From Eurosta solidaginis (taxonomy: Eukaryota; Arthropoda; Insecta; Diptera; Tephritidae), in contig NC_090321.1 of NCBI RefSeq assembly GCF_040869045.1, positions 135,833,689 to 135,897,688 on the forward strand: a DNA stretch of 64,000 nt. Direction: 5' to 3'. Both the position numbers and the translations under genes were made by a program. The notes beneath the pieces were generated by a model. That model worked only from the letters and a program-made list of their open reading frames with translations, was not told the origin of the DNA and searched no databases. Below, in pieces: positions 21,214 through 33,400 of the stretch; within the stretch, counting starts at the first letter, position 1; each line of letters opens with the position of its first letter.

Positions 21214-23206
21214 GTTGTTGTTGTAGCAATGTATGTCGGGGTTGATTCTGGATAGGTAAGAGTTTAACCTGTTACAGTATCCAGAACGAAGTTGAGCAAG
21301 AGTGACACGCGTTTCCCTGGGGAGTATGCGTTCCTCTTCTGCGAGTTCTGGATATTTTTCTTCAAGTACTGGATTCACCGGGCAATTCCCGACATAAAGG
21401 TCCGACGCCTGTCTATGGAGTTCACCAAGGACCTGCTTGTGTTTTTCCGCTTCATACGGCTGGGTTCTCAGGTGCCGTATTTCCTCAAAATGCTCACGGA
21501 GATGACTCCTTAGGCCCCTAGGCGGTGCTGGTTCGTCAATCAGATGTCTGTTGGGATGCCCAGGTTTCTGGGTATTCAACAGAAACTGTTTGGTCAGCAT
21601 CTCATTTCTCTCCCTGATGGGGAGTATTCTCGCCTCATTATGCAGATGGTGTTCTGGGGACATAAGAAGACAGTCCGTGGCGATTCTGAGAGCAGTATTT
21701 TGGCAGGCCTTTAGTTTCTTCCAGTGGGTGGTTTTTAGGCTTGGCGACCATATGGGTGACGCGTAGCACGTAATCGGCTGGCTAATTGCTTTGTATGTGG
21801 TCAAGAGCGTTTCTTTATCTTTTCCCCAGGTACTGCCAGCAAGGGATTTGAGGATTTTATTACGGCTCTGAATTCTTGGAACAATTGCGGTTGCGTGCGC
21901 ACCAAAATGTAGATCCTGATCAAACGTCACACCCAAGATTTTGGGGTGTAGGACAGTCGGTAGCGTAGTGCCATCGACGTGGATGTTCAATATGGTCGAC
22001 ATTTGGGGCGTCCATGTTGTAAATAAGGTCGCGGAAGATTTAGTCGGTGACAATGCCATGTTTCGCGAGGCGAAAAAACTGGAGAGATCAGGGAGATAGC
22101 CGTTTATTTTATTGCATAGCTCATCGATATCTGGGCCTGGGCCTGTGGCCATTATTGTGCAGTCATCGGCGTAGGAAACGATTGTGACTCCTTCCGGTGG
22201 TGAAGGTAGCTTAGATATGTAGAAATTAAACAAAAGCGGGGATAGGACACCACCCTGTGGCACCCCTTGTTTAATTCTCCTTTGTTTTGATGTTTCGTTT
22301 CTGAATTGCACCGATGTCTGCCGACCACCCAGATAATTTGCGGTCCACCTTTTAAGACATGGGGGAAGGGTAGACCCTTCCAGGTCTTGCAGTAACGAGC
22401 CATGGTTGACCGTATCAAAAGCTTTTGATAGGTCTAACGCTACGAGTACTGTTCTATGGTGGGGATATTGATTCAAACCGCAATTTATCTGGGTGCTAAT
22501 GACATTTAGCGCGGAGGTAGTGCTATGGAGTTTTCTGAAGCCATGCTGATGAGGGGCTAGCTGCAAATGTGCTTGAAAATAAGGAAGCAAAAATGGCTTC
22601 AAGCGTCTTTGCCACTGGCGATAGGAGAGATATCGGACGATATGACTCACCTACGTTAGCTGGTTTCCCAGGCTTTAGTAGCGGGACCACCTTGGCCTTT
22701 TTCCATTTCTCGGGTATGACAAAGGTGGAAAGAGACAGGTTGAAGACATGCGCTAAATATTTGAAACCCTCTTTCCCTAGGTTTTTAAGCATCGGCATGG
22801 CTATGCCGTCTGGGCCCACTGCTTTGGATGGTTTAGCGCGACCAATGGCGTCCTCAACCTCTCTAGCGGTGATGGTAATTGGTGACGCGCTGAGTTTGTG
22901 TTTATGTGCGTGTCTATTGGCTCTCCGTCTATCTTTGTCGACCGTAGGATGCATTATATATTGTCGGCAGAAAGCGCTCGCGCATTTTTTCGCATCCGAC
23001 AGCACCTTATCGCCAAAGGCGATGGAAACTTTGTCTTTGTGCTTAGTCGGATTCGATAGGGACTTTACGGTGGACCAAAGTTTACCTACACCGGTAGAGA
23101 GGTTACAACCTCTTAGGTGCTCTTCCCATTTCGCCCGCTTGTGTTCGTCCACAAGCAAACTGATGCGTTGGTTTATATCCCTTATTTGGGGGTCGCCTGG
23201 ATCAAG
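21214..23206 (-). pseudogene. LINE-B reverse transcriptase
   Basis: Two minus frames. The first (23206-22523) is in phase with the endonuclease across the TAG and has SKAVGPDGIAMPMLKNLG, FVIPEKWKKAKVVPLLKPGK and SYRPISLLSPVAKTLE. After a frameshift near 22560 the second continues with HQHGFRKLHSTTSALN, VALDLSKAFDTVNH, GVPQGGVLSPLLFNFYIS and the catalytic SYADDCTIMA (about 22175-22145). The connection region then runs to LAQLRSGYCNRLNSYLSRIN near 21260. The usual C-terminal Cys/His motif is absent, because codons for PDI run straight into the CAACAACAAC tail. RT core residues are present, but the copy is not translatable as one protein. Confidence 0.85.
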
Positions 23207-24835
23207 CTATCTTATAACGTCGCGTTCCCTCGCTAAGCTCGCGGCCTCCACCGGGAAGTGGGGCCGGATTTCGGGAATTCTCCCGGCGGGAATGAAATGT
23301 GCCGAGGCGGATTCAATGACCTTACGGAAGGCACGCTCCCCTTGGCGGGCATCAGTCGGGATAGGGAGGGCAGCAAAGCTGCTGTCTGTTGCAGATTTAT
23401 ATTCTTCCCACTTTCCTTTTTTGAAGTTTATGAAAGTGCGTTTTTCGGTGACGATGAAGTCGGCGGTACGCTCGAACGAAATAAGTATGGGCAGGTGGTC
23501 GGATGCCAATGTTACCATCGGCTGCCAGTTAACGCAGTTTACGAGTTCTGCGCTCACGATTGAGATATCTGGCGAGCTATGACAGCTTCCTACCATACGT
23601 GTGGGGGCGTCTCCGTTTATTGTGCAGAACGTCGTTTCGTCTATCTGATCCGCCAACATCTCACCCCTACTGTCCGCCCGCAAGTTTGAATGCCATAGGT
23701 CGTGATGGGCATTGAAATCGCCTAAGATAATGCGATTGTTGCCAGTGAGTAAGGCCTCAATATTAGGGCGGTATCCACTGGTGCAACAGGTGACAGGAGG
23801 GATGTAGATGTTGATGATTTCTAGATTTGCATCGCCTGACCGGACAGATAGGCCTTGACGTTCTAAGACATTGTCCCTGCGGTCGATGCCAGGATCAAAT
23901 ATATAATATTGCACAGAGTGGTGTATAATAAACGCGAGGCCGCCTCCATTTCCGCTCTCGCGGTCTTTCCTGTGGACATTATAACCAGAGCAGGTCTGCA
24001 ATGCAGATCTTGCTGTGAGTTTAGTCTCTTGAATCGCAGCAATGCGGATGTTGGGCCGCTTCATGAAATCGACTATCTCCGTAATCTTCCCAGTTAGTCC
24101 ATTACAGGTGAACTGCAGAATTCTGAAGTGCATGAGGGGTGACGCCGCCACTCTAGGGGTAAGTGACGGGTGACTACGCCTAGGTTGTGGAAGGCCAGGA
24201 CGCAATTGCTGTTGTGGCCTTGGGACTGGGCGCCCTTGGGCAAGCATTGGGGTACCCGGATGATTTGGGTTTGCGACCTGGCAACATGGCGCGATGAAAC
24301 CCGTCGAGGGGTTGCCGTCGCGGAGACCAGAACATCTAGGAAAGTGGCGCCACCCAAGGCAGGAGCTGCATTGAGCGGATGTCGCAAACCTATATATTCT
24401 GTGCTGGCAGGCGGTGCAAATGGAGGCAGGGACTAAGAGTCTGTTTCCCTGACCTGCACGATTGCTGCCAGAAAAGGGGGGGGGGGGGGGGGGAGAAGAA
24501 GACGGGGGCAGGGGCTGATGCTCAGCATTGCTACCAGCTCTACTACGAAGGTAGTAGTTATGAGTGGTATCAGCTGTTTGAGTTGTTGGCGCCGTGGGGC
24601 GCGAGCAGCAGCGGGTACTTGTTGTGGCTTGCTGAGCAGCGAAGCTGCTGGAAGGAAGTGGGGATACGCTTAGGCGTAGACTACGGGACGCCCTTGGGCG
24701 TGAGCAGCAAGGAGCCACAAAAGATTTATAAAAGTTACGTGGACGTCGGGTTTTGGGATCAAGCCCAGAACAACCTGTCCGATGCAACCAGCCCTTGCAC
24801 GAGACACACTTTTCTGGCAAATGCAGCAAAACCAT
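23207..24835 (-). pseudogene. LINE-B zinc fingers and endonuclease
   Basis: A 542-codon minus frame. The first finger half (CVSCKGWLHRTGCSGL...FVAPCC) is followed by a Ser/Pro/Ala-rich linker. A second, similar finger reads ICTACQHRIYRF, CSSCLGWRHFPRCSGL and GFIAPCC. This PHD-like pair probably binds nucleic acid or protein. The APE endonuclease follows: LQFTCNGLTGK, IAAIQETKLTARS, NGGGLAFIIHH, NIYIPPV, ILGDFNAHHDLWHS, SSPDISIV and LASDHLPILISF (Asn, Glu, GDFN, SDH all present). The frame ends at an in-frame TAG after RERDVIR, and RT continues in the same phase beyond it. A poly-proline run (PPPPPP) corresponds to the long G tract at 24478-24494. Confidence 0.8.
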
Positions 24836-25029
24836 TTCTCAGGACCGGGGTCAGGAGACGGACCCGGATTGGGTTCGATACCTTCCCGGAGTAAGAGAAT
24901 ATGTAGCAGTCCTGCTGCAAGGAGCTGCTGGGAGGATGACAATTTGTGGGAGGGACGAAACAAATTAAATGGGGTCACACTGAAATGACAGTCCTTGGTC
25001 GGGAAAAATCCCGAGTCGCTCCGGTACAT
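24670..25029 (-). pseudogene. LINE-B N-terminal segment with 2A-like motif and start of zinc finger
   Basis: The likely native start is ATG at 25029 (MYRSDSGFFPTKD); the upstream Met lies in satellite flank. A hydrophobic run LLAAGLLHILLLREG leads into GIEPNPGP (24882-24859). This matches the C-terminal part of 2A ribosome-skipping peptides (DxExNPGP) except that G replaces D at the first position. KWFCCIC, the first half of a zinc finger, follows, after which this frame drifts out of register at about 24815-24835. The main frame takes over there, so a small indel separates the start from the rest. 2A-like peptides are known at the N-terminus of some APE-type LINEs; activity here is inference. 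Confidence 0.6.
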
Positions 25030-25051
25030 AGAACCGACTGCCTTGGGAAGC

Positions 25052-25555
25052 GCTCCAGTATGCTCTTTCGTAGATGTGCCATGCATCCACTTCTACCATT
25101 AATAAAGGAATGCGTTTTTCGCATTATGTGCAAGGTTTCAAATCTATGACTATTTGGGGTGGTCATAAGTTCAATTGACCTTATGTCCGTTAACCTTATG
25201 TCACCCCACCATCACATTATTGCATTGTAATCGAGCCTTGATACGTGTGCAAATTTTCAATCAAACGTATGGCCATTCAAAGTGGTAATAAGGCCAATTG
25301 ACCTTATGACCGTTGACTTTATGTCACCACATCATCACATTAATGCATTGTCATCGACCCTTGATACGTGTGCAAAGTTTCAATCAAACTTATGGCCGTT
25401 CAAAGTGGTAATAAGGCCAATTGACCTTATGACCGTTGACCTTATGTCACCAAACCATCACATTAATGCATTGTCATCGGTCCTCGATACGCACGCAAAG
25501 TTTCAAATTAATCATGCTAAAAAGCTACATACAGGCCAAGCTAATAAAATCGTGT
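25052..25555. repeat. 123-bp satellite, continuation after LINE-B
   Basis: The block leader (CTCCAGTATGCTCTTTCG onward), three to four monomers and the closing variant with GCTAATAAAATCGTG continue the array interrupted by LINE-B. From 25231 on, this sequence is also present at 37473-37800 as the start of the second copy of the segmental duplication. Confidence 0.9.
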
Positions 25556-26911
25556 TAAAAAGCCGACAATGAGAAGGTTATCAGCATAAGAACATTTGAT
25601 GATTTGCATTTAATAGTTTATGGCAACGCCAAACAAATTAAGCATTCATGAAATTTCGTTGAGCAATTAACACGTGATATTTTATAAGTTAACTAGCTAA
25701 TTTTAGCTTTTCTCTTAATTTTTATATTTACTTTTAAACATTTTCTCAGATGTTCTGCCTAATGATAACTCAATCGTCGCTCGCAATAATGTTTTGAATA
25801 ACTCGCCCTCAACTGATTCTAACAAACTATTAGTTATCCATCAAAATATACGTAGTCTTAGACAAAATTTCGACGTATTCGTTGGTAATATAGAAGCGTT
25901 AGGTATAAAACCAGATATTATGTTTTTGTCTGAAATATCGATTTTTTCGTATGAAGTAGGAGATTATAAAATCCCTTATAACTTTTATACAAATACTAAT
26001 GACAGCTACAGTGCAGGAGGTGTTGGAGCTTTTGTACGCGATACTTTTGACAGCTCGTCAGTTAGTAATAGCTTACAAAGTGCAGATACGTTACAGCTTT
26101 CCATTAATATCAAAGGCGAATAAGTTGGACAAAAAATGTGCTAAGCATCCCAATTGTAGGAAGCTTCGCACTCGCTACAATAAAATTAGCAATCAGTCCA
26201 ATAAAGCCATACACACTACGCGCGGTACCTTTTTTAAAAACAAGTTTAACTGATCTTTGGGCAATACCAGAGAAGAAGCGGGAGTCATCAACAGTTTGCT
26301 AAACCGGGACAGTGTAGGGAGCTACGAGCCAGTTACCTTACGTGCTGAAAGTCAGCTAACTACAGACCCAGAAGAAGTTGCTAACAAATTTAATACATAC
26401 TTTACCTCGATTGGTAATTCAAGTTCAACCCTTTGTGATTGTCAGCTTTCAGCCAATCTACCCCTATGCCAAGTTGCAACTAATAGTTTCTTTTTTAACC
26501 TCATATCCAGCTTCGAAATCGCTAAAATTATAAAAATATTGACCAACTTTAGCTCTTGCGGCGATGACTGTATTTCAAATAGTTTATTTAAAAAAATATC
26601 GCTCAATATAGTAGATATACTGAAACATTTATTCAATAAAAGTATAAATAGGGTGTTTTTCCTGATGATCTTAAATGTTCATTGTAATCCCGATCTTCAA
26701 AAAAGGGGATAAGAGGGACGTACGTAACTACAGTTCCATATCTCTACTCCCATCGATTTCCAAAGTATTTGAAAAGGCGGTTAAAAATAGAGTTGCGAAC
26801 TTTCTAGATAAATCGAAATTTTTCAGCCCCATGCAGTTCGGATTTCGATCCAGACTTTCAACAGAGGACGCTCTGCTAGATTTCTGCTCAAAAGTGTACA
26901 AAGCTCTAGAT
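25556..26911 (+). pseudogene. LINE-C 5' half (unit A): endonuclease and RT fingers
   Basis: A plus-strand APE-type LINE. The endonuclease start reads KLLVIHQNIRSLRQNFDVF, KPDIMFLSEISI and SAGGVGAFVRD (to 26123). It then breaks, with the GDFN and SDH part deleted, and resumes with CRKLRTRYNKISNQSNKAI. The RT N-terminus follows: EEVANKFNTYFTSIGNS, CGDDCISNSLFKKIS, VIPIFKKGDKRDVRNYSS, MQFGFRSRLSTEDALLD and ending KVYKALD at 26911. There are several frameshifts (near 26120, 26255 and 26660-26690). It is cut at 26911 by the 8.4-kb insertion and continues at 35338 in frame. CR1/jockey group. Confidence 0.85.
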
Positions 26912-27460
26912 CAGGAATGGGCCTACTTTCGGCTCCTAAATCAGTTTCAGTGCCAGCGAGTGCTAGGTGAGACGTTTGTGTGTTTTGGGGTGTTAGGGGA
27001 GTAAAAAAATACATTGGAAATATCGTACGCTTCGTCTCAAACTATATTCATCGCAAGAACGTTGCAGAACAACTAAAAAACTGAAATGAAAATATTCTCT
27101 CTCGAAAGCAAATATCCAAACTGTGTTGCAATGGTACGAAAACAAAAACATACATTTTTTGCAAGAAATACGAAAAACGGAATAACCATAGACTGAAGTC
27201 GACTTTATGTTAACCAGCGCATTATTGACATTCATTTTGCTTCACATATATTTAATTATATGCAAGCCGATTCATTTTGCAATATATTCCTAAAAGTATT
27301 TTAAAAAGTATTTTTAAAGTAGTAGCATTAGAGGAAGTAGTAGTAAAAAAACGTACTAATGCACGTTGCGTATACAATCGTGGGAAAACGAAACCGTTTT
27401 CAGACTTGTTGGCAGTGTTGCAGTGAGCCTAGACAAAAATGTATCAATTTACAAATAAAA

Positions 27461-30400
27461 CAAGTAAGGAAGGTTAAGTTCGGGTGTAACCGAACATTAC
27501 ATACTCAGTTGAGAGCTATGGTGACAACATAAGGGAAAATAACCATGTAGGAAAATGAACCGAGGGAAACCCTGGAATGTGTTTGTATGACATGCGTATC
27601 AAATGAAAGGCATTAAAGAGTATTTTAAGAGGAAGTGGGCCATAGATCTATAGATGGACGCCATTTAGGGATATCGCCATAAAGGTGGACCAGGCCTGAC
27701 TCGAGAATTTGTTTGTACGATATGGGTATCAAATGAAATGTGTTAATGATAATTTTAAAAGGGAGTGGGCCTAAGTTCTATAGGTGGACGTCTTTTCGAG
27801 ATATCGCCATAAAGGTGGACCAGGGGTGACTCTAGAATTTATTTTGTACGATATGGGTATCAAATAAAAGGTATTAATGAGTATTTTAAAAGAGCGTGGG
27901 CCTAAGTTCTATAGATGTACGCCTTTTCGAGATATCGCCATAAAGATGGACCAGGGGTGACTCTAGAATTTGTTTGTAGGATACGAGTATCAAATGAAAG
28001 GTGTTAATGTGTATTTTAAGAGGGCGTGGGCCTTAGTTCTATATGTGAACGCCTTTTCGAGATATCGCCATAAACGTGGACCAGGAGTGACTCTAGAATT
28101 TGTTTGTACTATATGGGTATCAAATGAAAGGTGTTAATGAGTATTTTAAAAGGGAGTGGGCCTAAGTTCTATAGGTGGACGCATTTCGGAATATCGTTAT
28201 AAAAGTGGACCTGGGTTAACTCTAGAATGCGTTTGTACAATATGGGTGTCAAACGAAAAGTGTAATAAGTGTTTTAAAAGGGAGTGGGCCTTTGTTCTAT
28301 GGGTGGACGCCTTTTCGGGATATCGCCATAAACGTGGACCAGGGGTGACTCTAGAATGCGTTTGTACAATATGGGTATCAAATTAAAGGTGCTAATGAGT
28401 ATTTTAAAAGGGTGTGGGCCTTAGATCTATAGGTGGACGCCTTTTCGAGATATCGCCATAAAGGTGGACCAGGGGTGACACTAGAATTTGTTTGTACGAT
28501 ATGGTTATCAAATGAAAGGTGTTAATGAGTATTTTAAAAGGGCGTGGGTCTTAGTTCTATAGGTGGACGCCTTTTCGAGATATCTCCATAAAAGTAGACC
28601 AGGGGTGACTCTAGAATTTGTTTGTACGATATGGGTATCAAATGAAAGGTGTTAATGAGTATTTTAAAAGGGAGTGGGCCTTAGTTCTATAGGTGGATGC
28701 CCTTTCGAGATATCGCCATAAAGGTGGGCCAGGGGTGACTCTATAATTTTTGTGTACGTTATGGGTATCAAATGAAAGGTATTAATGAGTATTTTAAAAG
28801 GGTGTGGGCCTTAGTTCTATAGGTGGACGCCTTTTCGAGATATCGCCATAAAGGTGGACCAGGGGTGACTCTAGAATTTGTTTGTACGATATGGGTATCA
28901 AATGAAAGGTGTTAATGAGTATTTTAAAAGGGCGTGGGCCTTAGTTCTATAGGTGGACGCCTTTTCGAGATATCGACATAAAGGTGGACCAGGGGTGACT
29001 CTAGAATTTGTTTATACGATATGGGTATCAAATGAAAGGTGTTAATGAGTATTTTAAAAGGGAGTGGGCCTTAGTTCTATAGGTGGATGCCTTTTCGAGA
29101 TATCTCCATAAAAGTAGACCAGGGGTGACTCTAGAATTTGTTTGTACGATATGGGTATCAAATGAAAGGTGTTAATGAGTATTTTAAAAGGGCGTGGGTC
29201 TTAGTTCTATAGGTGGAGGCCTTTTCGAGATATCTCCATAAAAGTAGACCAGGGGTGACTCTAGAATTTGTTTGTACGATATGGGTATCAAATGAAAGGT
29301 GCTAATGTGTATTTTAAAAGGGTGTGGGCCTTAGTTCTATAGGTGGACGCCTTTTCGAGATATCGACATAAAGGTGGACCAGGGGTGACTCTAGAATTTG
29401 TTTGTACGATATGGTTATCAAATGAAAGGTGTTAATGAGTATTTTAAAAGAGCGAGGGTCTTAGTTCTATAGGTGGACGCCTTTTCGAGATATCTCCATA
29501 AAAGTAGACCAGGGGTGACTCTAGAATTTGTTTGTACGATATGGGTATCAAATGAAAGGTGTTAATGAGTATTTTAAAAGGGAGTGGGCCTTAGTTCTAT
29601 AGGTGGATGCCCTTTCGAGATATCGCCATAAAGGTGGGCCAGGGGTGACTCTAGAATTTTTTTGTACGTTATGGGTATCAAATGAAAGGTATTAATGAGT
29701 ATTTTAAAAGGGTGTGGGCATTAGTTCTATAGGTGGACGCCTTTTCGAGATATCGCCATAAAGGTGGGCCAGGGGTGACTCTAGAATTTGTTTGTACGAT
29801 ATGGGTATCAAATGAAAGGTGTTAATGAGTATTTTAAAAAAGCGTGGGCCTTAGTTCTATAGGTGGACGCCTTTTCGAGATATCGACATGAAGGTGGACC
29901 AGGGGTGACTCTAGAATTTGTTTGTACGATATGGGTATCAAACGAAATGTGTTAATGATAATTTTAAAAGGGAGTGGGCCTTAGTTCTATAGGTGGATGC
30001 CTTTTCGAGATATCGCCATAAAGGTGGATCAGGGGTGACTCTAGAATTTTTTTTTACGATATGGGTATCAAATTAAAGGTGTTAATGAGTATTTTAAAAG
30101 GGAGTGGGCCTTAGTTCTATAGGTGGATGCCTTTTCGAGATATCGCCATAAAGGTGGACCAGGGGTGACTCTAGAATTTTTTTGTACGATATGGGTATCA
30201 AATGAAAGGTGTTAATGAGTATTTTAAAAGGGCGTGGGCCTTAGTTCTATAGGTGGACGCCTTTTCGAGATATCGACATAAAGGTGGACCAGGGGTGACT
30301 CTAGAATTTGTTTATACGATATGGGTATCAAATGAAAGGTGTTAATGAGTATTTTAAAAGGGAGTGGGCCTTAGTTCTATAGGTGGATGCCTTTTCGAGA

Positions 30401-33400
30401 TATCGCCATAAAGGTGGACCAGGGGTGACTCTAGAATTTCTTTGTACGATATGGGTATCAAATGAAAGGTGTTAATGAGTATTTTAAAAAGGCGCGGGCC
30501 TTAGTTCTATAGGTGGACGTCTTTTCGAGATATCGCCATAAAGGTGGACCAGGGGTGACTCTAGAATTTATTTTGTACGATATGGGTATCAAATAAAAGG
30601 TATTAATGAGTATTTTAAAAGAGCGTTGGCCTAAGTTCTATAGATATACGCCTTTTCGAGATATCGCCATAAAGATGGACCAGGGATGACTCTAGAATTT
30701 GTTTGTAGGATGTGAGTATCAAATGAAAGGTGTTAATGTGTATTTTAAGAGGGCGAAGGCCTAAGTTCTATATGTGGACGCCTTTTCGAGATATCGCCAT
30801 AAACGTGGACCAGGGGTGACTGTAGAATTTGTTTGTACTATATGGGTATCAAATGAAAGGTGTTAATAAGTATTTTAAAAGGGAGTGGGCCTAAGTTCTA
30901 TAGGTGGACGCATTTCGGAATATCGTTATAAAAGTGGACCTGGGTTGACTCTAGAATGCGTTTGTACAATATGGGTGTCAAACGAAAAGTGGAATAAGTG
31001 TTTTAAAAGGGAGTGGGCCTTTGTTCTATGCGTGGACGCCTTTTCGGGATATCGCCATAAACGTGGACCAGGGGTGACTCCAGAATGTGTTTGTACAATA
31101 TGGGTATCAAATGAAAGTTGCTAATGAGTATTTTAAAAGGGCGTGGGCCTTAGTTCTATAGGTGGACGCCTTTTCGAGATATCGCCATAAAGGTGGACCA
31201 GGGGTGACACTAGAATTTGTTTGTACGATATGGGTTGCAAATGAAAGGTGTTAATGATTATTTTAAAAGGGCGTGGGTCTTAGTTCTATAGGTGGACGCC
31301 TTTTCGAGGTATCTCCATAAAAGTAGACCAGGGGTGACTCTAGAATTTGTTTGTACGATATGGGTATCAAATGAAAGGTGTTAATGAGTATTTTAAAAGG
31401 GAGTGGGCCTTAGTTCTATAGGTGGATGCCCTTTCGAGATATCGCCATAAAGGTGGGCCAGGGGTGACTCTAGAATTTTTGTGTACGTTATGGGTATCAA
31501 ATGAAAGGTATTAATGAGTATTTTAAAAGGGTGTGGGCCTTAGTTCTATAGGTGGACGCCTTTCCAAGATATCCCCATAAAGGTGGACCAGGGGTGACTC
31601 TAGAATTTGTTTGTACGATATGGGTATCAAATGAAAGGTGTTAATGAGTATTTTAAAAAAGCGTGGGCCTTAGCTCTATAGGTGGACGCCTTTTCGAGAT
31701 ATCGACATAAAGGTGGACCAGGGGTGACTCTAGAATTTGTTTATACGATATGGGTATCAAATGAAAGATGTTAAGGAGTATTTTAAAAGGGAGTGGGCCT
31801 TAGTTCTATAGGTGGATGCCTTTTCGAGATATCGCCATAAAGGTGGACCAGGGGTGACTCTAGAATTTTTTTGTACGATATAAGTGTCAAATGAAAGGTG
31901 TTAATGAGTATTTTAAAAAGGAGTGGGCCTTAGTTCTATATGTGGACGCCTTTTCGAGATATCGCCATAAACGTGGACCAGGGGTGACTCTAGAATTTTT
32001 TTGTACGATATAAGTGTCAAATGAAAGGTGTTAATGAGTATTTTAAAAAGGCGTGGGCCTTAGTTCTACAGGTGGACGCCTTTTCGAGATATCGACATGA
32101 AGGTGGACCAGGGGTGACTCTAGAATTTGTTTGTACGATATAAGTGTCAAATGAAAGGTGTTAATGAGTATTTTAAAAAGGAGTGGGCCTTAGTTCTATA
32201 TGTGGACGCCTTTTCGAGATATCGCCATAAACGTGGACCAGGGGTGACTCTAGAATGTGTTTGTACGATATGGGTATCAAATTAAAGGTATTAATGAGGG
32301 TTTTAAAAGGGAGTGACCCTTAGTTGTATATGTGAAGGCGTTTTCGAGATATCGACCAAAATGTGGACCAGGGTGATCCAGAACATCATCTGTCGGGTAC
32401 CGCTAATTTATTTATATATGTAATTCCACGTACAGTATTCCTTCCAAGATTCCAAGGGCTTTTGATTTCGCCCTGCACTTTTTCATTTTCTTCTACTTAA
32501 TATGGTAGGTGTCACACCCATTTTACCAAGTTTTTTTCTAAAGTTATATTTTGCGTCAATAGACCAATACAATTACCATGTTTCATTCCTTTTTTGGTAT
32601 TTAGTATATAATTATGGCATTTTTTTCATTTTTCGTAATTTTCGATATGGAAAAAGTGGGCGTGGTCATAGTCGGATTTCGGCCATTTTTTATACCAATA
32701 CAAAGTGAGTTCAGATAAGTACGTGAACTGAGCTTAGTAAAGATATATTGATTTTTGCTCAAGTTATCGTGTTAAAGGCCGAGCGGAAGGACAGACGGTC
32801 GACCGTGTATAAAAACTGGGCGTGGCTTCAACCGATGTCGCCCTTTTTCACAGAAAACAGTTACCGTCCTAGGAGCTAAGCCTCTACCAAATTTCACAAG
32901 GATTGGTTAATTTTTGTTCGACTTATGGCATTAAAAGCATCCTAGACAAATTAAATGAAAAAGGGCGGAGCCACGCCCATTTTGAAATTTTCTTTTATTT
33001 TTGTATTTTGTTGCACCATATCATTACTGGAGTTGAATGTTGGCATAATTTACTTATATGCTGTAAAGATATTAACTTTTATTTTAAAATTTGAATTTAA
33101 AAAAAATTTTTTTTAAAAAGGTCGTTCTCCGATTTTGCTAATTTTTATCAAGCAGACATAAAGTAATAAGAGTAACGTTCCTGCCAAATTTCATCATGAT
33201 ATCTTCAACGACTGCCAAATTACAGCTTGCAAAACTTCTAAATATACCTTCATTTAAAAATGGGCGGTGCATTGTCCAACATTTTACTAGTTTTCTATTC
33301 TGCGTCATAAGCTCAACTCACCTACCAAGTTTCATCGCTTAATGCTTATTTGGTATTGAATTATCGCACTTTTTCGATTTTTCGAAATTTCCGATATCGA

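Larger units (their letters stand above)
21214..25051 (-). mobile_element. LINE-B: APE-type non-LTR retrotransposon in the satellite, 13-bp TSD
   Basis: The element is flanked by GCTCCAGTATGCT at 21201-21213 and 25052-25064, a 13-base duplication of satellite leader sequence. On the minus strand it starts GCTTCCCAAGGCAGTCGG and ends CATTGCTACAACAACAAC. Order: leader, short ORF start with a 2A-like motif, double zinc finger, endonuclease, RT. Lesions: a frameshift in the first finger, an in-frame TAG at about 23209, a frameshift in RT near 22560, and a deletion that joins codons for RINPDI directly to the 3' tail. The 5' end appears complete, so the insertion was full length before decay. Confidence 0.9.

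Noticed and set aside
22569..23582. 337-codon plus-strand frame
   Set aside because: It is antisense to the LINE-B RT and endonuclease and contains no independent motif.
24478..24494. G-quadruplex regulatory element
   Set aside because: The G tract is the complement of the poly-proline codons of LINE-B. A single homopolymer run in a transposon is weak evidence for a regulator.
28156..31124. MGLSSIGGRISEYRY frames
   Set aside because: They lie wholly inside the 130-bp minisatellite and arise from repeat variants.
27545..32375. CRISPR-like array
   Set aside because: Units of 130 bp are contiguous without spacers, and the DNA is clearly animal.
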